DNA from: Haloarculaceae archaeon H-GB1-1
GTDB taxonomy: Archaea > Halobacteriota > Halobacteria > Halobacteriales > Haloarculaceae
Direction: 5' to 3'
Assembly (NCBI GenBank): GCA_029688825.1
Contig: JARUKX010000019.1
Location: forward strand, 1 to 64,000
DNA: 64,000 nt
In this document: in pieces, positions 51,914-62,298 of the stretch
Layout of the letters: the number at the start of each line of letters is the position of its first letter
Position numbering within the stretch: the stretch's first letter is position 1
Position numbers and translations under genes: made by a program
Notes under the pieces: model-generated
What the model was told of the DNA's origin: nothing
Seen by the model: the letters and a program-made list of their open reading frames with translations, nothing else
Database searches by the model: none

Positions 51914-52058
51914 GTGAGGCCGTACGAGTGCGAGTCGGAAAGGACCCGGGAGGGGCTCCACCGAGGGGTGTCCTCCATCCAAGGTAGTGAGTGTCAAGCG
52001 CAGAGATTTTTGCCGTAACTCATAGTTATACAGACTTGGAGATATATGAGTATCAAAC

Positions 52059-53357
52059 ATGACCTCCGACGACGGGTTCCGGTTCGGCACGCGCTGCGTC
52101 CACGCTGGCCAGGAGGAGCCTGACCCCGCGACAGGGGCCCGCGCCCCTCCCATCTACCAGACTACCTCCTACGTGTTCGACGACGCCGAAACGGCCGCTG
52201 ACCTCTACGCCCTCGAAGGTGACGGCAACGTCTACTCACGGTTCGACAACCCCACGGTGACGATGCTGGAGAACCGTCTGGCGGACCTCGAAGGCGGGAC
52301 CGCCGCCGTCTGCACCGGTTCGGGCATGGCCGCCTTCGACGCCGCGACGCTCGTCCTCGCATCGAACGGCGACAACATCGTCTCCGCATCCTCCATCTAC
52401 GGCGGTACCCACTCCTATCTCACCAACACCGCCAGTCGCCGCGGCATCGAGGCGCGTTTCGTCGACACGCTCGACTACGACGAGTACCGCGCGGCCATCG
52501 ACGACGACACGGCGTTCGTCCACCTGGAGACCATCGGGAACCCGTCGCTCGTGACCGCGGACATCGAGCGCGTCGCGGACATCGCCCACGAGAACGGAGC
52601 CCCGCTCGTCGTCGACAACACGTTCGGCACGCCCTATCTCTGCAACCCCCTCGACCACGGTGCGGACATCGTCTGGGAGTCGACGACGAAGTGGATCCAC
52701 GGCTCGGGCACCACTGTCGGCGGCGTCCTCGTCGACGGCGGGAGCTTCCCCTGGACCGAGTACCCCGAAAAGTACCCCGAACTCGGCGCACCGAATCCCG
52801 CCTTCGACGGCACGACCTTCGCCGACGCCTTCGGCGACCGGGCGTTCGCCGTCGCCACGCGCCACCGTGCCGTCCGAAGCCTCGGCGACGGACAGTCGCC
52901 GTTCGACGCCTGGGCGACGCTCCAGGGCCTGGAGACGCTCGCGCTCCGGATGGAGCGACACTGCGAGAACGCCCAGGCCGTCGCTGAATACTTAGCGGAC
53001 CACCCCGAAGTGGCGTGGGTGACCTATCCCGGCCTGGACGACCACGAGACCCACGAGACCGCCTCGAAGTACCTGGAGGGCGGGTACGGCGGCATCGTCA
53101 CCTTCGGACTGAAGGGCGGCTACGACGCGGGCGTCGGCGTCTGCGAGGAGACCGATCTCGCGCAGTTCCTCGCGAACATCGGCGACGCGAAGACGCTCGT
53201 CATCCACCCCGCCTCGACCACGCACGCCCAACTGAGCGAGGAGGAACAGCGCGCGAGCGGCGTCACGCCCGACCTGCTCCGACTCTCGGTGGGCATCGAG
53301 GACGTCGAGGACGTCGTCGCCGATCTCGACCGGGCTATCGCGGAGGTGGCGACATGA
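52059..53357 (+). CDS. metY: O-acetylhomoserine sulfhydrylase (MetY)
   Basis: This 432-residue PLP enzyme of the Cys/Met metabolism family has [16 protein letters not shown], the PLP lysine in ESTTKWIHG, and [11 protein letters not shown]. It makes homocysteine from O-acetylhomoserine and sulfide. Its stop overlaps the metX start (ATGA), so the pair forms an operon for methionine synthesis. Confidence 0.95.
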   Translation: MTSDDGFRFGTRCVHAGQEEPDPATGARAPPIYQTTSYVFDDAETAADLYALEGDGNVYSRFDNPTVTMLENRLADLEGGTAAVCTGSGMAAFDAATLVLASNGDNIVSASSIYGGTHSYLTNTASRRGIEARFVDTLDYDEYRAAIDDDTAFVHLETIGNPSLVTADIERVADIAHENGAPLVVDNTFGTPYLCNPLDHGADIVWESTTKWIHGSGTTVGGVLVDGGSFPWTEYPEKYPELGAPNPAFDGTTFADAFGDRAFAVATRHRAVRSLGDGQSPFDAWATLQGLETLALRMERHCENAQAVAEYLADHPEVAWVTYPGLDDHETHETASKYLEGGYGGIVTFGLKGGYDAGVGVCEETDLAQFLANIGDAKTLVIHPASTTHAQLSEEEQRASGVTPDLLRLSVGIEDVEDVVADLDRAIAEVAT

Positions 53358-54565
53358 ACCACGAGCGCGAGACCGTCTCGCTCGGCGCGTTCGAGTTCGA
53401 GAGCGGCGAGTCCATCCCCGAACTGGAGATCGCCTACGAGGCGTACGGCGAGTTCGACGGTGACAACGCGATTCTCGTGTGTCACGCGCTGACCGGGAGC
53501 GCCCACGTCGCCGGCCACCGCCACCAGGAGGGGACAGCGGGGCAAGCCCGCGCCTGGTGGGACGACATCGTGGGTCCAGGCAAAGCCATCGACACCAACG
53601 AGTACTTCGTCGTCTGCGCGAACGTCCCCGGCTCGTGCTACGGGACGACCGGGCCGGCGAGCGAGAACCCGGAGACGGGCGAACCCTACGGGACCGACTT
53701 CCCGCCGGTGACCGTGACCGACTGGACGAACGCCCAGCGCGCGCTGCTGGACGAACTCGGCATCCCCCACCTCCACGCGGTCGTCGGCGGCAGCGTCGGC
53801 GGCATGAACGTCCTCGAGTGGGCGAAACAGCACCCCGACCACGTCGAGCGCATCGCGCCCATCGCCACCGCCTCGCGCGTCGACTCGCAGTGTCTCGCAC
53901 TCGACGCCATCGCCCGCCGCGCAATCACCACCGATGCGGCGTGGCAACACGGCGACTACTACGGCGACGGCGACGGTCCGACGGAGGGGCTGGCGCTCGC
54001 CCGGCAGATCGGCCACATCATGTACCTCTCGAAGGCGTCGATGGAGAAGAAGTTCGGCCGCCGGTCGGCCGGGCGGGACGCGACGCGGACGTTCCCGACC
54101 GACCCCGCAGCGGGCTTTTTCCCGTACCGCGACGTCGAGTCCTACCTCGATTACAACGCCGAGAAGTTCGTCGACCGCTTCGACGCCAACTCGTATCTCT
54201 ATCTCACGCGGGCGATGGACAACTACGACCTCTCGGCCGGCTTCGAGAGCGACGCCGACGCGCTCGCGGCGTACGACGGCGAGGCGCTCGTCATGTCGTT
54301 CACCGGCGACTGGCACTTCACCGTCGGCCAGTCCGAATCGCTCGCGGAGAGTCTGCGCTCCAGCGACGTACCGACGGCCCACCACGTCGTCGAGTCCGAC
54401 CACGGCCACGACGCGTTCCTCGTCGAACCGGAGAACGTCGGCCCGCCGCTGGCGGACTTCCTGGAGGTCGGCGTCGGCGGGAAGGCCATCAGCGACACGC
54501 TCGACGACGAGACGGACACCGATCTGGAGTTCGCTCCGGTCCACTCCAGTCTCATCTCGGATTGA
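53354..54565 (+). CDS. metX: Homoserine O-acetyltransferase (MetX)
   Basis: This 403-residue alpha/beta hydrolase-fold enzyme has the nucleophile elbow [20 protein letters not shown] and the catalytic His in SDHGHDAFL. It acetylates homoserine for MetY. The ATG at 53354 overlaps the metY stop. Confidence 0.95.
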   Translation: MNHERETVSLGAFEFESGESIPELEIAYEAYGEFDGDNAILVCHALTGSAHVAGHRHQEGTAGQARAWWDDIVGPGKAIDTNEYFVVCANVPGSCYGTTGPASENPETGEPYGTDFPPVTVTDWTNAQRALLDELGIPHLHAVVGGSVGGMNVLEWAKQHPDHVERIAPIATASRVDSQCLALDAIARRAITTDAAWQHGDYYGDGDGPTEGLALARQIGHIMYLSKASMEKKFGRRSAGRDATRTFPTDPAAGFFPYRDVESYLDYNAEKFVDRFDANSYLYLTRAMDNYDLSAGFESDADALAAYDGEALVMSFTGDWHFTVGQSESLAESLRSSDVPTAHHVVESDHGHDAFLVEPENVGPPLADFLEVGVGGKAISDTLDDETDTDLEFAPVHSSLISD

Positions 54566-54612
54566 GAGAACGCGGGCAGAATTTTATACCCCACCCGGGC
54601 GTCAGGTGACAT

Positions 54613-54906
54613 ATGAGCGACACCGACGAGACCGTTCGACTGGCGTTCGGCGAGGCCGTCTACGACGAGGAGGGCAACCAGCTCGGTCAGATTCGCGGCT
54701 TCGACGAGCACGGCTTCTACGTCACGACCGACGAAGGGATCGAGGCGTTGTCGAGCGAGCACCTCACGACCGGCAAGGCGGCCGAGGCCGAACTGATGTG
54801 GCGCTGCTGGGAGTGTGGCGCGATGGGCGACATCGAAGAGCTCCCCGAGGAGTGTCCCGACTGCGGCGCTCCGAAGGAGGAGATCTACTACTGGACCGAG
54901 GACTGA
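54613..54906 (+). CDS. Rubredoxin-like zinc/iron domain protein (DUF7130-like)
   Basis: This 97-residue protein has an N-terminal small barrel-like part and a C-terminal rubredoxin-like knuckle pair CWECG and CPDCGAPKEEIY. It is conserved in haloarchaea. The metal could be zinc or iron. A TTTTATACC TATA-like element lies about 30 bp upstream. Confidence 0.8.
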   Translation: MSDTDETVRLAFGEAVYDEEGNQLGQIRGFDEHGFYVTTDEGIEALSSEHLTTGKAAEAELMWRCWECGAMGDIEELPEECPDCGAPKEEIYYWTED

Positions 54907-54912
54907 TCGGCC

Positions 54913-55797
54913 GTGGAGGTGCTGGTCTTCGGGGCCGGCAGCCTCGGCAGCCTCGTCGGCGGCCTGCTGGCGCGGAGCCACGAGGTGACCCTCGTCGGCC
55001 GCGACCCACACGTCACCGCGATTCGCGAGCGCGGACTACACGTAACGGGCGAGTTCGAGTTCACCGTCCACCCCGACGCGCGGACGGAACCTCCTGAATC
55101 GGCCGACCTCGCGGTCGTGACGGTGAAAGCGTTCGATACCGAGACCGCGGCCCGTGCCCTCGGTTCGTGTTCGCTCGACGCCGCGCTCTCGCTCCAGAAC
55201 GGGATGGGAAACGAGGAAACGCTCGCCACGCGGCTCGCGTGCCCCATTCTCGCGGGCACCTGTACGTACGGCGCACGGCTGTCCGACCCCGGCGTCGTGG
55301 AGTGTACGGGACTCGGCGAGGTCGTCCTCGGACCGCCCGGCGGCGGCGAGAGCGAGCACGCCGAGCGGGTCGGCGGCGCGTTCAGCGCGGATCTCGAAAC
55401 CCACGTCTCTCCGGAGATGCCCCGACGGCTCTGGGAGAAGCTGGCCGTCAACGCCGGCATCAACCCCGTGACCGCGCTCGCGCGGGTCCGCAACGGCGCG
55501 CTCGTCGACGGCCCGACGAGCGACCTCGCGCGGGAAGCGGCCGCCGAGACGGCACGCGTCGCCCGCGAACAGGGTGTCGACCTCGACGACGAGACTGCCG
55601 TCGAGGCCGTCGCCTCGGTCGCGACAGCCACCGCCGACAACACCTCCTCGATGTTGCAGGACGTTCAGTCGACCTCCCGAACGGAGATCGACGCCATCAG
55701 CGGCTACGTCGTCGAGCGAGCCGAGACGACCGTCCCCGTCAATCGAACGCTCGCCGCCCTCCTCCGCGGCTGGGAACGCGGCGTCGCCGTCCGATAG
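54913..55797 (+). CDS. panE: Ketopantoate reductase family protein (PanE-like)
   Basis: This 294-residue protein has the Rossmann motif VFGAGSLGSLVGG, LQNGMGNEE and the conserved WEKLAVNAGINPVTAL, as in PanE, which reduces ketopantoate for CoA synthesis. The GTG start at 54913 places the Rossmann motif at residue 5. It begins 6 bp after the rubredoxin-like gene. Confidence 0.85.
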   Translation: MEVLVFGAGSLGSLVGGLLARSHEVTLVGRDPHVTAIRERGLHVTGEFEFTVHPDARTEPPESADLAVVTVKAFDTETAARALGSCSLDAALSLQNGMGNEETLATRLACPILAGTCTYGARLSDPGVVECTGLGEVVLGPPGGGESEHAERVGGAFSADLETHVSPEMPRRLWEKLAVNAGINPVTALARVRNGALVDGPTSDLAREAAAETARVAREQGVDLDDETAVEAVASVATATADNTSSMLQDVQSTSRTEIDAISGYVVERAETTVPVNRTLAALLRGWERGVAVR

Positions 55798-55825
55798 CGA
55801 GGCGCGCTTTTCGTCGAGCGTGTAT

Positions 55826-55844
55826 GAATGTGGCAAACATTCAA
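55826..55844. promoter_or_regulatory. 19-bp inverted repeat upstream of the histidine kinase
   Basis: TGAATGT-GGCAA-ACATTCA has perfect 7-bp arms and is followed by an AT-rich AAATAGG. It lies 45 bp before the kinase ATG at 55889. Confidence 0.4.
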
Positions 55845-55888
55845 ATAGGAAGCTGACAGAATTGCACTCCAGTATCACCGCTTCCACA

Positions 55889-57283
55889 ATGCCGGATTCG
55901 TACTACAAATCGGTCTTCGAGAACATCGGCGATGGCGTGTTGGTCCACGACGTCGAGACCGGCGAGATCCTCGACGCCAACCAGCAGTACTGCGACCTCC
56001 TGGGGTATCCGCCGGACGAGATGACGGACCTGTACGTCGACGACCTCGTCGTCGAGGACTGGGAGTGGCCGGCGACGCCGACGGAACTCGTCGAAGCGGC
56101 GCGCGAAGACGGATCGGTGTCGACCGAGTGGCATCTGAAACGCGAGAGCGGTGAGCGGTTCTGGGCCGAAGTGACGGTCTCGCTCATCGAGACCGACACC
56201 GACGAACTCGCCCTGGCAAGCGTCCGGGACGTCACCGAACGGAAGGAACAGCAGCAGGCCCGCAAGCGGTTCGAGAAGCTCTACCGCACGCTCGTCGAGT
56301 ACCTACCCGCGGCGGGCATCGTCATCCTCGACAGCGACTACCGAGTGACGGCAGGCCTCGGGCAGGGTCTCCCGGGAACGCCCGTCTCCGACCCGAGTTC
56401 GCTCATCGGGATGCACGTCGAGGAGTTCGTCCCGGAGGCGCACTACGAGACCGTCATGCCCATCTACGCCTCGGCGTTCGAGGGCGAACAGTCGACGTTC
56501 GAGGCACCCTACGAGGACCAGTGGGTCCGCATCTACGTCGCGCCCATCGAGGAGGGCGAGGAGATTCTGGTCCTCGCAGTGGACATCACCGAGCAGAAGG
56601 AGCAGGAAGCTGCGCTCGCCGAGAAGACCGAACAGCTGGAGGTGCTGAACCGCATCGTCAGCCACGACATCCGGAACGACGTCATGGTCGTGCAGGGCTG
56701 GAGCGAACAGCTCCGGGATCACGTCAGCGCCGAGGACGAGGCCGCGCTCCAGCGCGTCATCGACGCCAACGATCACATCAGGGAACTCACCCAGACCGCC
56801 AGCACGTTCGTCGAGGCCATCACTGGCGACAGGGACGTCGCCGTCGAACCGACGCGAGTGAAACCGATCCTGACCGAGGAGATCGAGAAGAAGCGGACCG
56901 GCTTCGAGGACGCGACGTTCGCCGTGGACGGCTCGATCCCGGACGCGGTCGCCAGCGCGAACGAGATGCTGGCGTCGGTCTTCGGGAACCTCCTGACCAA
57001 CGCGGCCCGACACAACGACACGCCGGAGCCGACGGTCGAGATCTCTGTCACGGAGGGGCCCGAGACGGTCACCGTCTCCATCGCCGACGACGGCCCGGGC
57101 ATCTCCGACGACCAGAAGGACACAATCTTCGGCCGCGGCGAGAAGGGGCTCGAAAGCTCGGGCACGGGCATCGGCCTGTACCTCGTCGATAGTCTCGTCA
57201 CCGAGTTCGACGGTCGGGTCTGGGTGACCGACAACGAACCGACGGGCGCGGTGTTCCACGTCGAACTCCCGCTCGCCGACTAG
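55889..57283 (+). CDS. PAS-domain sensor histidine kinase
   Basis: This 464-residue kinase has two PAS domains (VLVHDVETGEILDANQQYC and IVILDSDYRVTAGLG), an H-box SHDIRNDVM, an N-box NLLTNAARHND and G-boxes DDGPGISDD and GTGIGLYL. It has no membrane segment, so it senses a cytoplasmic signal. No response regulator is adjacent. The ATG at 55889 is chosen because the PAS domain starts just after it. Confidence 0.9.
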   Translation: MPDSYYKSVFENIGDGVLVHDVETGEILDANQQYCDLLGYPPDEMTDLYVDDLVVEDWEWPATPTELVEAAREDGSVSTEWHLKRESGERFWAEVTVSLIETDTDELALASVRDVTERKEQQQARKRFEKLYRTLVEYLPAAGIVILDSDYRVTAGLGQGLPGTPVSDPSSLIGMHVEEFVPEAHYETVMPIYASAFEGEQSTFEAPYEDQWVRIYVAPIEEGEEILVLAVDITEQKEQEAALAEKTEQLEVLNRIVSHDIRNDVMVVQGWSEQLRDHVSAEDEAALQRVIDANDHIRELTQTASTFVEAITGDRDVAVEPTRVKPILTEEIEKKRTGFEDATFAVDGSIPDAVASANEMLASVFGNLLTNAARHNDTPEPTVEISVTEGPETVTVSIADDGPGISDDQKDTIFGRGEKGLESSGTGIGLYLVDSLVTEFDGRVWVTDNEPTGAVFHVELPLAD

Positions 57284-58308
57284 GACCGACGGATGACGAA
57301 CAGGGCCGCCGCCCCGCCCGCACCCAGCGCGAACCAGTACGAGGCCAGCCGGTAGACGATGGCGACCGCGTAGGCACCGGCTCCCGTCAGGCTCGTCAGC
57401 GCGACCAGCAGCGCGACGAGCGCGACCTCGACGCCGCCGAGTCCGCCCGGCGACGGAACCATGCCGGCGAGCGTGCTCGCCGGGACGATGAAGAATACGA
57501 GCAGGAGGTCGATGGGGACGCCGATGGTCAGACCCGCGAAGTACAGCGGCAGCGCGAAGAACACCCAGCCGACGTAGGAGAAGCCGAGCGCGTATCCGAG
57601 CGAGCGCGGCTCGGTCGCGATGCGCTGGAACGCCTCGTTCAGATCGGTCATCCGCTCGCGGATGGATTCGAGCGAGACGAGCGACGTGCGCCGGGAGATG
57701 GGAGCGACGAGGCGAAGGAACAGCCGCCCGAGGGGATAGCGATACCGCCAGCCACCGGCCGCCAACGCGGGGATTCCCACTGCGAGGACGACCAGCCCGG
57801 CCGCGAGCGGTTCGACCTTGTCCGGCAGGGTCGTCCGTACGACCAGGGTCGCGAAGCCGATGGCGGCGAAGCTGAAGAAGGGCATCAAATTGAGGAGGTC
57901 GGCGGTGACGACGCTGGCCAGACTGTCCTCGTAGCTCGCGCCGGTGTCTCGCGAGAGGACGTAGGCGATGAACGGCTCGCCGCCGGCCTGCCCCAGCGGC
58001 GTCACGTAGTTGGCGAACGTCGCCGCATAGTAGGTGACGACGAGCTGGCGGAAGGAGACGTCAACGCCGACGACCCCCAGCACGACGTCCCAGGCCTTCG
58101 CCCACGCGAGCAGGCAGACGGCCGTCGAGAGCGCACCGAGCGCGAGCCAGCGCGGGTCCGCGCGGGCAAGCACGTCCTTGATCGCGTCGAGGCCGACGCC
58201 GACGGCGAGCAGGTACAACAGCACGACGGAGACCGCGAATCCGAGGCCTATCTTCAGCAGCGTCGCCCGGTCAGCGAAGTCGAGGACTGCCGCCCCGTCG
58301 TCGGTCAC
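57280..58308 (-). CDS. Flippase-like membrane protein (lysylphosphatidylglycerol synthase TM domain family)
   Basis: This 342-residue protein has about eight to nine membrane segments and the family motif VTPLGQAGGEPFIAYVLS and SPGGLGGVEVALV. In haloarchaea such proteins are thought to move lipid-linked sugars. It starts with GTG just after the sulfatase gene stops, so the pair is likely an operon that acts at the cell surface. Confidence 0.82.
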   Translation of the reverse strand: MTDDGAAVLDFADRATLLKIGLGFAVSVVLLYLLAVGVGLDAIKDVLARADPRWLALGALSTAVCLLAWAKAWDVVLGVVGVDVSFRQLVVTYYAATFANYVTPLGQAGGEPFIAYVLSRDTGASYEDSLASVVTADLLNLMPFFSFAAIGFATLVVRTTLPDKVEPLAAGLVVLAVGIPALAAGGWRYRYPLGRLFLRLVAPISRRTSLVSLESIRERMTDLNEAFQRIATEPRSLGYALGFSYVGWVFFALPLYFAGLTIGVPIDLLLVFFIVPASTLAGMVPSPGGLGGVEVALVALLVALTSLTGAGAYAVAIVYRLASYWFALGAGGAAALFVIRRS

Positions 58309-58310
58309 GG

Positions 58311-59795
58311 TTAGTCGATGTATCCGAGGTCGCGAAGTCTATCTTTCGCTTCGTCGCCCATGTCCGAGAGCACGTCGTCGCCGTCGACGTCCGACCACTC
58401 GCCGCCGACGCGCTCCTCGAACGCTGAGAGGGCAGCTTCGACCTCGGCAATCGCCGCGTCGCCCTCGCGAGCGACGTTCTCCCGCTCGCCGGGGTCGGAA
58501 TCGAGCCGGTAGGCCTCGTCCGGGATGCGCTCGTTGCGGATGTACTTCGCGTCGGGACGGCGCGCGGCGCGCATCCGCGAGTAGAACCGCGACTGCTCGT
58601 CGAGGTCGATGCCCGCCGAGCTGGCCTTGTTCTCCAGCTGATTCAGCTCGACGACGGGACGGTGGTACTCGACGTAGGCGACGTCGTCGTCCTTACCCTC
58701 GGGATAGGTGTCCGAGAGGAGCGAGCGGCCCTCGTCGAGCGGTTCGCCGAGGCCGGTCGCGCCCGTGGCGTCCAGAACCGTGTGATAGAGGTCCAGCGTC
58801 TCGACCTGCGTGGACTCGTCGCGGCCCGTCTCCAGGTCGGGGTGTTTCACCAGCAGGGGGACGTTGACGAGCGGGTCGTAGATGCAGAACTCGTGGCCGT
58901 AGAGGTCGTGCTCGCCCAGCAGTTCGCCGTGGTCGGCGCAGACGACGACCATCGTCTCCTCCCACAGTCCCTCGGTCTTGAGGTGGTCGAACAGCCGCCC
59001 GAGCTGGTCGTCGATGTGGGCGATTTCGGCGTCGTAGAGGCCCGTGATGGCGTCCCATTCGTCGTCGTCGATGTCGCGGGCACCGGAGTTGTACTCCTTG
59101 GAGTTCTGGCAGACCTCGGTGGAGTCGACGCCGGGCGCGAACTCCTCGGCGAACTCCTCGGGCGGGTGATACGGCAGGTGGGCGTCCATGAGGTTGATGA
59201 ACGAGAAGAACGGCCCGTCGCTGTCGTCGACGAACGACTGGGTGCGGTCGATGACCTTCGGGGTCTTCGAGTCGCCCCCGCCACCCGCGGCAAGGTGTTC
59301 GTGGAAGAAGTTCCCGATCTCGACGATGCGGTCGGCGACGCCACGGAGCGTGTCGCTGTCGTTCATCGTCTTCCAGGCCTTCGAGAGCGGCCCCGACAGG
59401 AACTCGCCGGGCATCACCTGGAAGAAGTTGTCCTGGTCGTCGAAGCCGTCGGTCAGGTTCGTATAGGGCGTGATCCAGGCGTTCGAGGAGTAACAGGAGG
59501 TGTCGTACCCGGCCGCCGACAGCGATTCGGCGAGCGTCCTCGCGCCCTCCAGATAGGGGTTCTCCTGGGAGGCACCGTGCTCGCTGGGGTACAGTCCCGT
59601 GAACATCGACGCGTGGACGGGCAGGGTCCACGGCGCGGGGGCGACCGCCTGCTCGAAGACGGTGGCCTCGTCGGCGAACTCGGCGAGGTTGGGCGTCGTC
59701 TCCCGGTCGTACCCGTAGACCGAGAGGTTGTCCTTGCGGACCGTGTCCATGACGACGAAGAGGACGTTTGCCGGTCCGTCGGTGCCGGTAGTCAT
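58311..59795 (-). CDS. Sulfatase family hydrolase
   Basis: This 494-residue protein has the metal-binding VLFVVMDTVRKDNLSVYGY, APWTLPVHASMFTGLYPSEHG around the catalytic position, and CADHGELLGEH. The usual C/S-x-P-x-R formylglycine signature is absent, as in many haloarchaeal members. It may act on sulfated glycans or as a phosphotransferase. The ATG at 59795 gives a normal start for the family. Confidence 0.88.
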   Translation of the reverse strand: MTTGTDGPANVLFVVMDTVRKDNLSVYGYDRETTPNLAEFADEATVFEQAVAPAPWTLPVHASMFTGLYPSEHGASQENPYLEGARTLAESLSAAGYDTSCYSSNAWITPYTNLTDGFDDQDNFFQVMPGEFLSGPLSKAWKTMNDSDTLRGVADRIVEIGNFFHEHLAAGGGGDSKTPKVIDRTQSFVDDSDGPFFSFINLMDAHLPYHPPEEFAEEFAPGVDSTEVCQNSKEYNSGARDIDDDEWDAITGLYDAEIAHIDDQLGRLFDHLKTEGLWEETMVVVCADHGELLGEHDLYGHEFCIYDPLVNVPLLVKHPDLETGRDESTQVETLDLYHTVLDATGATGLGEPLDEGRSLLSDTYPEGKDDDVAYVEYHRPVVELNQLENKASSAGIDLDEQSRFYSRMRAARRPDAKYIRNERIPDEAYRLDSDPGERENVAREGDAAIAEVEAALSAFEERVGGEWSDVDGDDVLSDMGDEAKDRLRDLGYID

Positions 59796-59899
59796 ATCAT
59801 ATGGACCACCACCCACGAGGTTAAAAACCGTGCTTTCGGCTTCCGGCACCGTGGAACGCGGCGGCTAGTGGCCGTGAAAAAGCGTGAAGAACCGGGCGT

Positions 59900-60262
59900 T
59901 CAGAACGGTGCTTCGGGGCCTTCGTCGGCGTCGACGTCGCCGCCGCGACCTTCCTCGTGACCGGGGAAGGAGGGTGACATCCCACCGCCGCCGCCCATGC
60001 CCTCCTGGCCGGTCATGGCGTGGACCTCGTTAATCTCGGGAATCTCCTTGGTCATGCGGGTCTTGATGGCCTGGATGGTCATCGGCGAGATGCCACAGCC
60101 GCTGCACGCGCCGCCGAGGCGGATGGAGACGGTCCCCTCCTCGCGGTCGATGTTCTCGATCGCGGCGCTCCCGCCGTGCATCTGAATCTGCGGGAAGTTC
60201 CGGCGCAGGAAGTTCGTCACGCGCTCGCGCAGGTCGTCGGCGTCCTCTGTGTCCGTGCTCAT
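59900..60262 (-). CDS. NifU-like iron-sulfur scaffold protein
   Basis: This 120-residue protein has the NifU C-terminal domain with LGGACSGCGISPMTIQAI, whose CxxC pair holds a transferable Fe-S cluster. A Gly/Met-rich and acidic tail of about 35 residues follows. It is divergent from the ornithine cyclodeaminase-family gene. Confidence 0.93.
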   Translation of the reverse strand: MSTDTEDADDLRERVTNFLRRNFPQIQMHGGSAAIENIDREEGTVSIRLGGACSGCGISPMTIQAIKTRMTKEIPEINEVHAMTGQEGMGGGGGMSPSFPGHEEGRGGDVDADEGPEAPF

Positions 60263-60345
60263 ACAGCGTGGTTGGCGACGCTCCTGCTTAGGCCTTGTGC
60301 AGAACGACGCAACGATTATAACGAATTATTACGACACTAGACTGG

Positions 60346-61446
60346 ATGTCAGCGACCACACCAGTCGAGATCCGGTTTCTGTCACAGGAAGCTGCCGTCG
60401 AGGCGGGCGCGGTCGACATGGACCGCTGCGTGGAGACCATCGCGGACGCGTTCGACCTCTACGACCAGGGTCGGGTCGTGATGGGCGACGCCGGGCAGCA
60501 CATGCACGGTCACGTCACGACGTTCCCCAGCGAACTCGCGGAGGCAGAGGGGCTCGAACCCGGCCCGGACCGTCGATTCAGCGCGATGCCCGCGTACGTC
60601 GGCGGCGACGTGAACAAGGCAGGGATCAAGTGGTACGGGTCGAACGTGAACAATCCCTCCAAACGGGGGCTGCCCCGGTCGATCCACACCATCACGCTGA
60701 ACGACCCCAACAGCGCCCGCCCGGTCTGCATCATGGACGGACAGGTCGTGAGCGCGATGCGAACCGGGGCGATGGCCGGCGTCGGAACAGCGTTCGTCCA
60801 GGGCGACCGCGCCGAGACGGCGACCATCTTCGGCCCCGGCGTCATCGGCCAGACGTCGGCGCTCGGGCTGGACGCCGCGCTCGACTCGCTGGAGACGGTG
60901 CAGATATTCCATCCGGAGCTGTCGAAGGCGGCGGCGTTCGAGTCGGCGATGGCCGACGACCTCGACGCGGACGTCGAGCCGACGGACGACGCCGAAGCGG
61001 CGGTCCGCAGCGCCGACGTCACGGTCGTCGCGGCCAGCGGCAGCCCGCCGCCGAAGATCGACGGCGAGTGGCTGGGAGACGATTCGCTCGTGATACCCTT
61101 CGGCGACCTCCGGGTTCCACTCGACGCGTTCGACGAGGACCGGATCTTCTGCGACATCAGGCAGAACGCGCTGGAGTTCGCCGACCAGGTCGACTGGCAG
61201 GTGATGAACGCCCTGCAGGACGCCGTGAACCGCGGCGACCTCGAGGAATCCGACCTCCGGACGCTGCACGAACTCGTCGGCGGCAGCGACGTCGGGCCGA
61301 CCGACGGAACGTCCGTGTTCTACTCGCCGGGGCTCCCGATGGAGGACGTGGCCTGGGCGAGCGAAGTGTACGAGAACGCCGAAGCCGCCGACATCGGCGA
61401 GACGCTGCCGCTGTTCTCCGAGCCGTACTTCGGGAAACCGTACTGA
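60346..61446 (+). CDS. Ornithine cyclodeaminase / mu-crystallin family protein
   Basis: This 366-residue protein has the dinucleotide fold (IFGPGVIGQTSALGL), KWYGSNVNN and SAMRTGAMAGVGTA, typical of the OCD/mu-crystallin family. Members include ornithine cyclodeaminase, ketimine reductases and pyrroline-2-carboxylate reductase (LhpI), which acts on the product of trans-3-hydroxyproline dehydratase. That link to the gene at 1046-2074 is only a guess, given the 58-kb distance. KWYGSN resembles a subfamily sometimes called tyramine oxidase subunit B. Confidence 0.85.
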   Translation: MSATTPVEIRFLSQEAAVEAGAVDMDRCVETIADAFDLYDQGRVVMGDAGQHMHGHVTTFPSELAEAEGLEPGPDRRFSAMPAYVGGDVNKAGIKWYGSNVNNPSKRGLPRSIHTITLNDPNSARPVCIMDGQVVSAMRTGAMAGVGTAFVQGDRAETATIFGPGVIGQTSALGLDAALDSLETVQIFHPELSKAAAFESAMADDLDADVEPTDDAEAAVRSADVTVVAASGSPPPKIDGEWLGDDSLVIPFGDLRVPLDAFDEDRIFCDIRQNALEFADQVDWQVMNALQDAVNRGDLEESDLRTLHELVGGSDVGPTDGTSVFYSPGLPMEDVAWASEVYENAEAADIGETLPLFSEPYFGKPY

Positions 61447-61530
61447 GGCCGTCTCAGGAACGGCACTCTCTCCGGTTCCGAGTGGCGGTTCGAGTCTGTC
61501 CGAACGGACCCGCCAGGACGCGGGCCGCCA

Positions 61531-62037
61531 CTACGACAGGTAGAAGTCCGATTTCGGCCGCTTGTGGGGAGAGCACGTGCGGACCTTCGCTATCTTCGCC
61601 GGGCTGCGGTCCCGGACGATCATGACGTCGTAGACGTCATCTGATGCGACGTACCCGCCGATGCTGCTGAGCGACGTGACGAACCGTCCCGCGTTCTCGC
61701 TGCCGATGACGACCAGCGACGCGTCGACCTCCTCAGCGACGCGCTGCAGTCGCTTCGCTATCGTTCCCGACGGTGCGTACCGATCGACGGTCTCGTGACG
61801 GAAATCCGCGCTCGGACACAGATCGGTCACCTGCTCGTGAAGGCCCGAGACGACGGTTTCGAGGTCGAACCCTTCGTTCGGTCCGATCCAGTCGCGCTCC
61901 CGGGAGTACCTGGTGTTCCCGTTGGGAATCACGCTCACCGCGAGAACGCGCTCCTCGAGGACGGTTCCGAACTCGGTGGCGCGGACGAGCGCAGCCTCCG
62001 CCAGTGTCGACCCGTCGAACGGGACCACGAACGTCAC
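61531..62037 (-). CDS. Universal stress protein (UspA family)
   Basis: This 168-residue protein begins with GTG and has the UspA fold: FVVPFDGSTLAEAALVRA and the later DASLVVIGSENAG. The final motif is unusual and no clear ATP-binding GxxGxxxxS is seen. It converges on the OCD-family gene. Confidence 0.82.
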   Translation of the reverse strand: MTFVVPFDGSTLAEAALVRATEFGTVLEERVLAVSVIPNGNTRYSRERDWIGPNEGFDLETVVSGLHEQVTDLCPSADFRHETVDRYAPSGTIAKRLQRVAEEVDASLVVIGSENAGRFVTSLSSIGGYVASDDVYDVMIVRDRSPAKIAKVRTCSPHKRPKSDFYLS

Positions 62038-62298
62038 GTGAAATCACCCCGGGAGACGCACACGGCGTCCACCCCACCGCTCGGGACGGCGGGGTCGTCC
62101 GGCCCTCGGCGACGAGACGAGAGTCGAGTGGGGACCATGTCTAGAGATAGTTGGGTACTTCACATAGTGACTAACACGATTCTCAATACTCTGCAAGAAA
62201 CGGAGCGGGAATTCACTCCGGAAGACGAGGTCGCCGAAGCTGGTTGCGGACGAACGACAGACCCATGCACCGGCTATCGCGGCCAGGAACGGAACCGC

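Noticed and set aside
49376-52018. Very long plus-strand frame opposite mutS.
   Set aside because: It is an antisense shadow caused by GC-rich codon bias; the minus strand encodes an unmistakable MutS.
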